Shown: positions 33,873 through 41,082 of the stretch, one piece after another
Numbering within the stretch: the first letter of the stretch is position 1
Layout of the letters: the number at the start of each line of letters is the position of its first letter
From: Capnocytophaga sputigena
Lineage (GTDB): Bacteria > Bacteroidota > Bacteroidia > Flavobacteriales > Flavobacteriaceae
NCBI RefSeq assembly: GCF_900446695.1
Contig: NZ_UAVP01000008.1
Location: forward strand, 620,001 to 684,000
Reading direction: 5' to 3'
Length of the DNA: 64,000 nt
Translations under genes and position numbers: made by a program
Notes under the pieces: generated by a model
What the model saw: only the letters and a program-made list of their open reading frames with translations
What the model was told of the DNA's origin: nothing
Databases searched by the model: none

Positions 33873-34275
33873 TATATTGTTTATTTTGGTTATTCTATTA
33901 AAAAGATATTGATTATCAGTTTTATAGCCCCCATTCCCCCGAAGGGGGACAAGCCAGATAAAGAGACTTTTATGATAACTCTTAAAATGCTCTTACAAAA
34001 AAACTACAAAAACTATTGATAATCAGAGTAATTAACTTTGCCAAAGTGTGAAACTTTGGCAAAGTGTAGCGACACAAAAGCGATTTTGAGACTTTTTAGA
34101 CAGCCTCAAGTTTATGATGCAAAAGTAAATTTGAGACTTTTTAAAAAGCCCTATATTTTCCTCTAAATCAAGTAAGTAACTATCGCCTCTCCACTACTGG
34201 ATGCTGTAGCAAAGAAAGATTGAAGTATTTGAAAATGAGAATACAAATACATAATCATTCCCATAGTTTTAATAT
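33873..34275. other. 400-bp spacer of mosaic repeats
   Basis: It contains TTGATTATCAG-TTTTATAGCCC, a CCCCCGAAGGGGG-like palindrome (near 33938, recurring in degenerate form near 35912), TTGATAATCAGAG, the pair TTTGCCAAAG / CTTTGGCAAAG (34033-34060) and the AGACTTTTTAGACAGCCTC tail. A 33-codon ORF (34155-34256, minus) has no protein-like features. Confidence 0.6.
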
Positions 34276-35016
34276 TTAGTTGTAATAAGTTATTTCCCTA
34301 CGTACAATTTCAGGGTATTTATCTGGTATAGGTGTCTGAAAAGTTTGCTTCTTCTCTACCCAATTTTCCTGCCCATCATACACATAATCATAATGATAAC
34401 TATTACTCACTTCACCATTTTCGTCGTAGAAAATAATCGTCGCTACCTCGCCTTGGTCGTTATAAGTATAGACTTCCTTTTTTCCATCTCGAAGTATGTA
34501 ATCAATTTTGCTATACGTATACAAATAAGGTTTTTGGTAGTAAATCTCCTTCTCATCAATAACTTTTCCACCAATGGTATGGAATATTTTACAGTGAACA
34601 GGTGATAAATAATCTATTCTTAATTTCTCTGTCATCTTTTTATAAAAAGTAAGTTCTTCCCAAAAAGCCCCATTTTTAACGCGTATAAACATTATATCTG
34701 CCTTTATTTTATCAGAATAGACATACTTTTTACCACCCGATAAATAGTGTTGATAACGATCGTATTGATACACATACTTGATATCCGCTCCTATACTTTT
34801 CTCAGTGAGATCTCCTCTTTGGTTAAAAGAATAAAGCGTAGGGATAGGGCTTTGCATTTTCATAGTAGCTAATTTTTGAGGAGGATACGCATACTGAGTA
34901 GTTTCAGCAATGCTTTTCACCTTCCCTTTAAGGTGCATCTCAGCACACGAATATTCGTTTTGCGCCAACAGCCCAAAATGTATAGTAAATACTATAGCAA
35001 AGATAATACTTTTCAT
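34276..35016 (-). CDS. Secreted YD-like repeat protein
   Basis: A 246-residue protein with a Sec signal (MKSIIFAIVFTIHFGLLAQN) and LKGKVKSIAETTQYAY, then YSFNQRGDLTEK / YTYNDQGEVATIIFYDENGE hairpin repeats and a closing YVYDGQENWVEKK. The LKGKVK start and the final NW-x-K-K strand are shared with the genes at 35062 and 44962. It is a small periplasmic or surface protein of unknown role. Confidence 0.7.
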   Translation of the reverse strand: MKSIIFAIVFTIHFGLLAQNEYSCAEMHLKGKVKSIAETTQYAYPPQKLATMKMQSPIPTLYSFNQRGDLTEKSIGADIKYVYQYDRYQHYLSGGKKYVYSDKIKADIMFIRVKNGAFWEELTFYKKMTEKLRIDYLSPVHCKIFHTIGGKVIDEKEIYYQKPYLYTYSKIDYILRDGKKEVYTYNDQGEVATIIFYDENGEVSNSYHYDYVYDGQENWVEKKQTFQTPIPDKYPEIVRREITYYN

Positions 35017-35045
35017 TAAAAGATAATATTTTTCATTAATAAATC

Positions 35046-35060
35046 ACCCGTGCGGCTCGC
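35046..35060. repeat. Palindromic element after the 35062 gene
   Basis: CCCGTGCGGCTCGCAC forms a GTGCG...CGCAC hairpin directly after the stop. Similar pieces lie at 17826, 37449 and 52849-52890. Confidence 0.55.
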
Positions 35061-35061
35061 A

Positions 35062-35853
35062 CTAATTGGTAATTTCTCTCTCCACATACCCTACGATAGC
35101 CCCATTTACAAAGATAGTACGAGTAATCCAATTGCCTTTCTTGTCGAAAGTATGCTTAAACTGCTGGTTGTTTGTACCCGTTGGGATACCCTTTTTGTCG
35201 TACGTATAACGCAATACTTGTGGGGGAGTGTTACCCTCAGCAATACTGCGCTCTACTACCCTACCCTCACGGTCGTAACGCACTTCTATGCGTATTTCGG
35301 AAGAGGTATCGCCCTCAGTAACCATCTTGAGCAAAGTGCGCTGGTTGTGCTTATTGAACTCCTGCCACACCTTAGCTTTTTCTTTATCCGTTTGCAAAAG
35401 ACCTTCAACAGGGTTGCCATTGTTATCCCACTTACTAAAAGTATACACCTGCGTAGGCGAAGCACTCCCCTGCATTAGCATACGATAAGAAAGCAATTTT
35501 CCTTGAGCATCGTACTCATATTTACCTGTAGAAATGAGTGAACCACCGTGAGCCGTTTTGGTAATCGTTACCTCCAAAGGATGCTGTGTAGCATCATACA
35601 CATACTGGTAACGCAAACTATTACCACTATAATGCTGTTCAGAATCCGTAGCGTATCCCGCTTTGTCAAACACATAACGATTTTCGGTAGCAAGGCGTTT
35701 TTGTTTCAGGTCGCCACGATACACATCATACGTGCGTTCCACCATCGTTTTCACCTCCCCTTTCAGTTCCTTATCAGCACGAGTAATGGGAGGATTGACA
35801 ATTTGTGCCATTCCCAATAAAGGAAACAAACACAGAAAAAGCATTTTTTTCAT
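35062..35853 (-). CDS. Secreted YD-like repeat protein
   Basis: A 263-residue protein with a Sec signal (MKKMLFLCLFPLLGMAQ) followed by ELKGEVKTMVERTYDVY and several YD-type hairpins (YEYDAQGKLLSYRM; VRYDREGRVVERS; YTYDKKGIPTG), closing with FDKKGNWITRTIFVNG. It is a paralogue of 34276-35016 and 44962-45774. The stop codon abuts the palindrome GTGCGagcCGCAC. Confidence 0.72.
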   Translation of the reverse strand: MKKMLFLCLFPLLGMAQIVNPPITRADKELKGEVKTMVERTYDVYRGDLKQKRLATENRYVFDKAGYATDSEQHYSGNSLRYQYVYDATQHPLEVTITKTAHGGSLISTGKYEYDAQGKLLSYRMLMQGSASPTQVYTFSKWDNNGNPVEGLLQTDKEKAKVWQEFNKHNQRTLLKMVTEGDTSSEIRIEVRYDREGRVVERSIAEGNTPPQVLRYTYDKKGIPTGTNNQQFKHTFDKKGNWITRTIFVNGAIVGYVEREITN

Positions 35854-36011
35854 ATTATTAGTTATTAATAGCCATCAAAAGTTGAGTTAAGTATTTTGTA
35901 AATATAGCCCCCGAACCCCCGAAAGGAGATAAGCCTCAAAAGCAATTCTCACTGTAACTTTTAATAAAACAATATATCATTTCTTAAAGTCTTGATTTAT
36001 TTTATTAGTAT

Positions 36012-36045
36012 CTAACCCCTGAAACCTATCGTCTATTACCTGAGC
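36012..36045. repeat. Heptamer array across the phosphatase stop codon
   Basis: Minus-strand units GCTCAGG, TAATAGA, CGATAGG, TTTCAGG, GGTTAGA. The stop TAG (complement of 36026-36028) lies in the third unit. Confidence 0.8.
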
Positions 36046-36772
36046 GTCCTGAAAGTTTAGCAAATTCTGCTTTTGCTTTATTGAGTTGGTTCATAAACTC
36101 TTTATTGGCGTGCAAGCGAGCAACTACGGCACTAGCAACAAGTCTGCCGGCATCTACATCACTTTGGAAGTGATAACCACAAATCACTCTACTCTGCCCT
36201 ATTTCATAACCGCGTTTGAGGATTTCGTTCTGGCGCTCTACGTTGATTTCAGCTAATACCAAGGCAGTAGCCCAGCCAATAGCCGTATGTCCTGAAGGAT
36301 AAGAACCGTTAGTAGAGAGTCCTTGTTGTTGTTCGGTATTGCAAGTATCTTCATTATAGAAGGTAAACGGACGCATACGCATATAGTGTTCTTTAGCACT
36401 GCGGGTAGCATAATCGCCGGCATCTTCACGAAAATGACTGATAAGTTTGTAAATTTCTGGAGTTCCTTCTTTAGAAATTGTCATCCCAAAAGCCTCCGAA
36501 AACGATTTGGCTACTCCATCGCCATAGAGGCGCGCATCACTCACAGCTTGGTCACCGCGGGGTGTAGGGCGTTGCATTTTGCCCCAGCGGTATTGAGCTT
36601 CATTATTCAGGAAGAGAATGCTATTCACAGCAGGGGGAGGAGGTAACAGTTCCAAACTACTCGCTACATCTTCTAAAGAAAGATAATGATGTGATTCTTT
36701 TTCCTGTGCTTGTACAAAAGTACCAAGGGTCATAAAAGCAAAGAAGCCTACCCAAATAGAATGTTTTTTCAT
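36026..36772 (-). CDS. Class A acid phosphatase (PAP2 superfamily)
   Basis: A 248-residue exported phosphatase (signal MKKHSIWVGFFAFMTLGTFVQAQ). The three PAP2 motifs are present: a Lys-x6-Arg-Pro region (KEHYMRMRPF), SYPSGHTAIGWA and SRVICGYHFQSDVDAGR with the catalytic His and Asp. These enzymes remove phosphate from many small esters in the periplasm. The ATG at 36770-36772 fits the signal peptide. The C-terminal GNRR is encoded by a heptamer array. Confidence 0.92.
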   Translation of the reverse strand: MKKHSIWVGFFAFMTLGTFVQAQEKESHHYLSLEDVASSLELLPPPPAVNSILFLNNEAQYRWGKMQRPTPRGDQAVSDARLYGDGVAKSFSEAFGMTISKEGTPEIYKLISHFREDAGDYATRSAKEHYMRMRPFTFYNEDTCNTEQQQGLSTNGSYPSGHTAIGWATALVLAEINVERQNEILKRGYEIGQSRVICGYHFQSDVDAGRLVASAVVARLHANKEFMNQLNKAKAEFAKLSGRSGNRR

Positions 36773-36960
36773 ACTAATATTGTTTTTATGGTTAAAATAC
36801 GCCGACAAAAATAAGAATTAATAAATAAAAATACAAGCAATAAAAGAATAAATCTCAAATCATTTAGTTAGGGATAGCCCTGCACATACGCAGCTGTGAG
36901 CACTCGCTAGCTTTCCCAAAAAAAAAGGGGGAGAAGCTGCAAAAGAGAATATTTATATAA

Positions 36961-36976
36961 TGTTCCACGTGGAACA
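36961..36976. promoter_or_regulatory. parS centromere-like site 1
   Basis: TGTTCCACGTGGAACA is a perfect 16-bp palindrome that matches the general ParB-binding parS consensus (TGTTnCACGTGnAACA). It lies in a 307-bp spacer (36773-37079) that otherwise holds AT-rich heptamer-like sequence. Confidence 0.88.
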
Positions 36977-37019
36977 TTTTTCAATTAACAATTCATAATT
37001 GCGAATTGTTAATTATAAA

Positions 37020-37050
37020 TTGATAATTGTTAATTAATTTACTACCTTTG
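37020..37050 (+). promoter_or_regulatory. Promoter of the 37080 gene
   Basis: TTG at 37020-37022 and TACCTTTG at 37043-37050, spaced 20 bp. Confidence 0.65.
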
Positions 37051-37079
37051 CACCATCTTAACTCTTATCTCTTACCTAA

Positions 37080-37412
37080 ATGAAACGTTTTATCGTAAAT
37101 AAATTTTTCGTACCCAAAGGCTTTGCAGGGATTACCCTCTACCCTTTTGTATTTACAAATAATCCGCGACTATTAGAAGACCCTCAGTTCATCAATCACG
37201 AACGCATACACCTCGCTCAACAACGTGAACTCTTAGTGATTTTTTTCTATATATGGTATCTCATAGACTTTGGAATTAAATATCTAAAGTACAAAGATAA
37301 ATATCGCGCCTATCGCAATATCATCTTTGAATGTGAAGCCTACAAAAACGATTTCAATCTCGACTATTTGAAAACACGAAAAATGTATGCCTTTCTTCGA
37401 GGTAAGAGATAA
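37080..37412 (+). CDS. Small HExxH protein, possible metallopeptidase
   Basis: A 110-residue protein with the motif HERIHLAQQRELL (HExxH zinc motif) in the middle, a hydrophobic helix (VIFFYIWYLIDFGIKYL) and a downstream Glu in FECEAYKND that could be the third zinc ligand. The start MKRFIVNKFFVPKGFAGITL is basic and hydrophobic. I infer a compact membrane-associated zincin of unknown substrate. It lies between two perfect parS sites. Its GKR ending is encoded by a heptamer repeat. Confidence 0.6.
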   Translation: MKRFIVNKFFVPKGFAGITLYPFVFTNNPRLLEDPQFINHERIHLAQQRELLVIFFYIWYLIDFGIKYLKYKDKYRAYRNIIFECEAYKNDFNLDYLKTRKMYAFLRGKR

Positions 37413-37414
37413 GA
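37401..37414. repeat. Heptamer pair across a stop codon
   Basis: GGTAAGA, GATAAGA. The TAA at 37410-37412 ends the 110-residue protein. Confidence 0.75.
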
Positions 37415-37416
37415 AA

Positions 37417-37432
37417 TGTTCCACGTGGAACA
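37417..37432. promoter_or_regulatory. parS centromere-like site 2
   Basis: A second perfect TGTTCCACGTGGAACA, 5 bp after the stop codon of the 37080 gene and 456 bp from site 1. Confidence 0.88.
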
Positions 37433-37475
37433 TTTTTTCAATTAATAATTAAACTGCCCGTGTGGCTCGTACCTA

Positions 37476-38294
37476 ATGATAATTAAAGATTACAGTGTAT
37501 CACAAGAAGAATTTACTCTTGTATATGATTCATTATTAGAACTTTACAGAACAAATCCCGTTCCCGATGAGCTGGGTAAATACTACGAAAGTGAGGCGTA
37601 TATCTCGCATACCGATAGTCGTAAAACACTATTCGACAGACTCTATCAATGGGTAAAAAGTTATAACCTAAAGCACAAAATTGCACTCATCAAGCAATAC
37701 AAAAAAGAAAATATACACCTCCTCGACATAGGGGCGGGTACAGGTGACTTTGTGTTGAGTAGCAAAAAATACGCTCATTGGGAGGCTATGGGCATTGAAC
37801 CAAGCGAGAAAGCACGTGCCAAAGCAGAGGAAAAAGGCTTATTGCTACAAGCCGATTTTAGCGAACTCCTCCCCCACTCTTTTGATGTGATTACTATGTG
37901 GCACGTACTAGAACACGTACCCGATGTAACACAAGAAATACAGATTATCAGCAACTTACTAAAAGAAAATGGCATTGCTGTAATAGCCGTACCCAACTAT
38001 CGCTCGTGGGATGCTCAGCATTATAAGGAACATTGGGCTGCTTATGATGTACCCCGACACTTATGGCATTTCTCCAAAAAGAGTATCGAGCAGCTTTTTG
38101 CTAAAGAAGGTTTTGAACTCCTCGCTATCCACCCTATGCTCTTTGATGCCTTCTACGTGAGTATGCTTTCCGAACAATACAAAACCGGTAAGAAATCATT
38201 TCTTAAAGGTTTCCTCAACGGACTCCGTTCTAACTACTACGGTTGGCGCAAAGGAGAATACTCATCGCAGATTTACGTGTTAGGTAAGAAGTAA
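37476..38294 (+). CDS. Class I SAM-dependent methyltransferase
   Basis: A 272-residue protein with motif I HLLDIGAGTGDFVL, the acidic strand-2 end GIEPSEKARAKAEE, and the FDVITMWHVLEHVPD segment typical of Methyltransf_11/23 enzymes. The C-terminal part (PRHLWHFSKKSIEQLFAKEGFEL) matches the glycan or lipid methyltransferase type common in Bacteroidota. The substrate is unknown. Its end LGKK is encoded by heptamer repeats. Confidence 0.87.
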   Translation: MIIKDYSVSQEEFTLVYDSLLELYRTNPVPDELGKYYESEAYISHTDSRKTLFDRLYQWVKSYNLKHKIALIKQYKKENIHLLDIGAGTGDFVLSSKKYAHWEAMGIEPSEKARAKAEEKGLLLQADFSELLPHSFDVITMWHVLEHVPDVTQEIQIISNLLKENGIAVIAVPNYRSWDAQHYKEHWAAYDVPRHLWHFSKKSIEQLFAKEGFELLAIHPMLFDAFYVSMLSEQYKTGKKSFLKGFLNGLRSNYYGWRKGEYSSQIYVLGKK

Positions 38295-38310
38295 GAGATA
38301 AGAGGTAAGA
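38283..38310. repeat. Heptamer array across the methyltransferase stop codon
   Basis: Units GGTAAGA, AGTAAGA, GATAAGA, GGTAAGA. The TAA at 38292-38294 lies in the second unit. Confidence 0.88.
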
Positions 38311-38695
38311 GTTGCCTATTTTTACTATTTTTGAAGCTAAAAATAGTAAAAACTTTAAATAAGACGTTTTTACGATACTTCTCCCCTATCAATAACTAAG
38401 TATATCACTTTTTAAAAATAACGCTTAAAAACGTCTGTAATAAAGTTGGTTTTTATAAAGTATTTTTATAGATTTTAAATTTAAAATAGAAAATAATTAT
38501 TCTTAGGGAATAGGGGTCAGGAGACAGGTTTCAGGGGTCAGATGGTTTCACGTGGAACAATGAATGACGAATGACGAGTGACGAATGACGAAAAATAGTA
38601 TTTTACTTTTTTGAGTAATAAAATTAAAAAATATTTCATTTACACACAAAACTTTCTTATTTTTGCGACCTGAATTGAATTAAACATTATAGAAA
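38311..38695. other. 400-bp spacer with parS-like site and heptamers
   Basis: No gene is seen. It contains heptamers of the AGGGGTC / AGGAGAC type (38513-38540), an imperfect parS (38544-38559), GAATGAC heptamers (38561-38590) and the promoter element TATTTTTG at 38658-38665 for the gene at 38696. Confidence 0.65.
38544..38559. promoter_or_regulatory. parS-like site 3, imperfect
   Basis: GGTTTCACGTGGAACA differs from sites 1 and 2 at two positions (1 and 5) but keeps the CACGTG core and the right arm. Confidence 0.6.
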
Positions 38696-39211
38696 ATGAA
38701 AAAACTCATCTTAACAGGCGTAGCGATCCTCGCTCTTACTGCCTGCACCGATAAGGTGGCTTTCGTGGATAACAGTAAACTCTTAAACGAGTACCAAGAG
38801 AAAAAGGACATCGAGGCTAAATTGAAAACTGAAGTTGATGCCTATAAGAAAAAACGCGATAGTATTTCTGTAGCGTTCCAAACTGAAGCACGTGCTTTCG
38901 ACGCTCAGGCTAAAACCCTCCCTCAAAACGTAGCTCAGAAAAAATACAATGAGTTGATGCAAAAGAGTCAGATATTGCAACAACACTTGCAACAAGAAGA
39001 AGAAAGATTGCAATTAGAAAGCCAAACTCAAATGGATTCTCTACTTAGCAAAGTGAAGAAAAACATTAAAGAATATGGCAAACAAAAAGGCTATACCTTT
39101 ATCCTTGGTGCTAACGACGGCGGTAGCGTACTCTATGGTGCTGATAACAAAGATATTACTAAAGAAGTTACTGAATATTTGAACAATCAATATAAATCAG
39201 GTAAGAAGTAA
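38696..39211 (+). CDS. OmpH/Skp-family lipoprotein
   Basis: A 171-residue lipoprotein (MKKLILTGVAILALTACTDK; lipobox Cys 17) with KVAFVDNSKLLNEYQEKKDIE, a long coiled coil (residues about 35-115) and the C-terminal KGYTFILGANDGGSVLYG strand pair typical of Skp/OmpH chaperones. Family members hold unfolded outer-membrane proteins in the periplasm. The GKK end and stop codon are within a seven-unit heptamer array. Confidence 0.88.
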   Translation: MKKLILTGVAILALTACTDKVAFVDNSKLLNEYQEKKDIEAKLKTEVDAYKKKRDSISVAFQTEARAFDAQAKTLPQNVAQKKYNELMQKSQILQQHLQQEEERLQLESQTQMDSLLSKVKKNIKEYGKQKGYTFILGANDGGSVLYGADNKDITKEVTEYLNNQYKSGKK

Positions 39212-39248
39212 TAGGTAACAGGTTTCAGGAGACAGGAATCAGGAATCA
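39200..39248. repeat. Seven-unit heptamer array mixing two sequence types
   Basis: In-phase units GGTAAGA, AGTAATA, GGTAACA, GGTTTCA, GGAGACA, GGAATCA, GGAATCA. The TAA stop (39209-39211) lies in the second unit. The array links the TAAGAG type with the CAGG type. Confidence 0.9.
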
Positions 39249-39263
39249 GAATTGTAATTATAG

Positions 39264-39304
39264 ACTTTGTCAAGGTTTTTTAAGACTTTGACAAAGTTTT
39301 TTTA
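39264..39304 (+). terminator. Terminator of the OmpH-like gene
   Basis: ACTTTGTCAA (39264-39273) pairs with TTGACAAAGT (39288-39297), followed by a run of T. The opposite strand could serve the convergent LysE gene. Confidence 0.75.
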
Positions 39305-39311
39305 TTGATAG

Positions 39312-39977
39312 CTAATTAGTTAATTGTAATACGTTAGGAAAGAACGCTTGGAATATCAAGAAAACTCCAAAGACTAACAGTATAATGCTAATCGCGCGTT
39401 TGATTTTGTAGATATGAAAAGCGGTAAGTCGGTTTTTGAGTTTCTTAGCAATGAGAATTTTAATGATATCTATGCCAAAGTAAGCCAAGATAATAGAAGT
39501 AAAAAATACAAATATCCTACTGGCATTCATATCGAGTTTAGGACCAAAAACGATAATAATCCCTAACCAAAAACCTAAAACCCCTATATTGATGAAATTC
39601 AGTAGAAAACCTTTGATAAAGAGGGCTATATAGTTCACTTTTTCAGCTACTTGTAAGTGCGCATTCTCCTTATTATCCATTGTTTTCTTAAAGTCTTTTT
39701 TCAGTTTGATGAATGAGATAAGTCCGTAGGCTACCATTATAAGTCCACCGGCAAAGAAGAGTTTAGGGTCGTCCTTAATTTCGCGCAACAGACTGCTGGT
39801 AGTGAAATAGACAATGAGAATGAAGACAGCATCGGCTAATACTACCCCCGAATTGAAAGCAATAGCTGCCCTAAATCCTTTGGTAATAGCTGTTTCCAGC
39901 AATACAAAGAAGACAGGACCTATGGTAAAAGCTAACAACAAGCCTAAAGGTAATGCAAGCAATACATCCGCAAACAT
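39312..39977 (-). CDS. LysE/RhtB-family transporter
   Basis: A 221-residue inner-membrane protein with six predicted helices. The N-terminal segment LLALPLGLLLAFTIGPVFFVLLETAITKGF shows the LysE-family GP-x-FF pattern, followed by FNSGVVLADAVFILIVYF. Such proteins export amino acids or related compounds. The gene is convergent with the OmpH-like gene and single. Confidence 0.87.
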   Translation of the reverse strand: MFADVLLALPLGLLLAFTIGPVFFVLLETAITKGFRAAIAFNSGVVLADAVFILIVYFTTSSLLREIKDDPKLFFAGGLIMVAYGLISFIKLKKDFKKTMDNKENAHLQVAEKVNYIALFIKGFLLNFINIGVLGFWLGIIIVFGPKLDMNASRIFVFFTSIILAYFGIDIIKILIAKKLKNRLTAFHIYKIKRAISIILLVFGVFLIFQAFFPNVLQLTN

Positions 39978-40099
39978 CTATTTCTACCTAAAATTTGATT
40001 AATTGCACAAAAGTACTAAAAAACTACTGAAACACAAAAAATAAGGGAGAAGTTTTTAGTACCTCTCCCCTACTCTATTGGTTATTAAATAATTATTAA

Positions 40100-40651
40100 C
40101 TATGATTTGATAATTTTACTTACTTGTTTTAGAGTTTCTTCATCTTTCAAATCAACCAATTCATCAAGATCTTTAGAAAGATAAAAAGCTCTTACATCAG
40201 GAACATAAACTAAATAATTATCGATACCCTCAGTATAATAATTAGAAAGCAATTGCTTAAAATTACTAACTCCATTACAAGTTTTCTCTAAATTCTCACC
40301 ATCATTATTTGCATAAAATACGGTATAATTATCTTTTTGATTGCGAGAAACTTGTTGTTTTTCGTACTTACCAGCAACATCAAAACCTACACCCCAGCTT
40401 GATTCAGCAATGATACTTGACAAGAAAGTAACGGTATTATCTTCTTTGTTTAATTTGTACGAGACAAGTAATACTTTCTCATTTGGAACAAAGTCTACTG
40501 ATTTCTCTGATACAGTTTCAAAGAACTCTTTATAAGTCATTGACTTATTTTGCAAATCTTGCAATGGTTCTTGATTTTTTTCTTTAGAGCAAGACACTAA
40601 TACTACTGCAAAAAATAGTATAAACAACGAAAATTTCATTATTTCTTTCAT
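40100..40651 (-). CDS. Lipoprotein of unknown function
   Basis: A 183-residue lipoprotein (KFSLFILFFAVVLVSCSKEKNQ; lipobox Cys 21) with an acidic mature part of mixed structure (YKEFFETVSEKSVDFVPNE; EELVDLKDEETLKQVS). No family is recognised. The start may be M1 or M5. It is single, with a repeat-rich spacer upstream. Confidence 0.65.
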   Translation of the reverse strand: MKEIMKFSLFILFFAVVLVSCSKEKNQEPLQDLQNKSMTYKEFFETVSEKSVDFVPNEKVLLVSYKLNKEDNTVTFLSSIIAESSWGVGFDVAGKYEKQQVSRNQKDNYTVFYANNDGENLEKTCNGVSNFKQLLSNYYTEGIDNYLVYVPDVRAFYLSKDLDELVDLKDEETLKQVSKIIKS

Positions 40652-41082
40652 ACTAATTTAATTTTAAATTATTAATTTAATTTTCTTTGCACGTTCTTTT
40701 TATGAAGACAGTAACCCGTAGCTCAGTTAGGGGAAGCCATTTTTAAGGAAAAATCCTCACTATATTTTGTTTACAGAAGAAAACAACATAATATATCTCC
40801 AAAGGAAAGAATATTAATATCAGTCATAGGCATAGAGATTAGGATTAGTTGAGGCAAAAGTACATCATTTTTATATAATTTCCAAATATATTGTAACTTT
40901 CAAGAAGGTGTCCAAAAAGTTTTATTTATGTGGGCGTTTACAGCACATACCCAGCTATCGCTGGCTTTCGTACATAACATACTTCAAAAATTATTGATAA
41001 TCAGAGCAGTCAACTTTGCCAAAGGTCGTAGCACGACAAGCAAATAAAACGATGCAAAAACCGCCTGTCGTGCTACGACTCA
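40652..41082. other. 430-bp spacer with dispersed repeat copy
   Basis: It contains a near-complete copy (40909-40985) of the 1048 repeat, then TTGATAATCAGAGCAGTCAA and the palindrome TTTGCCAAAGGTCGTAGCAC (41013 on), whose core GTCGTAGCACGAC is mirrored by GTCGTGCTACGAC just before the rnr stop codon. A tRNA-like string near 40716 is not a complete tRNA. Confidence 0.65.

Noticed and set aside
34155-34256. 33-codon minus-strand ORF
   Set aside because: Short, no start context, embedded in repeat-rich spacer; composition is not convincing.
40711-40740. tRNA-like string ACCCGTAGCTCAGTTAGGGG
   Set aside because: It resembles the start of a tRNA (acceptor and D arm), but there is no anticodon stem, T arm (GGTTCRA) or matching acceptor strand downstream.
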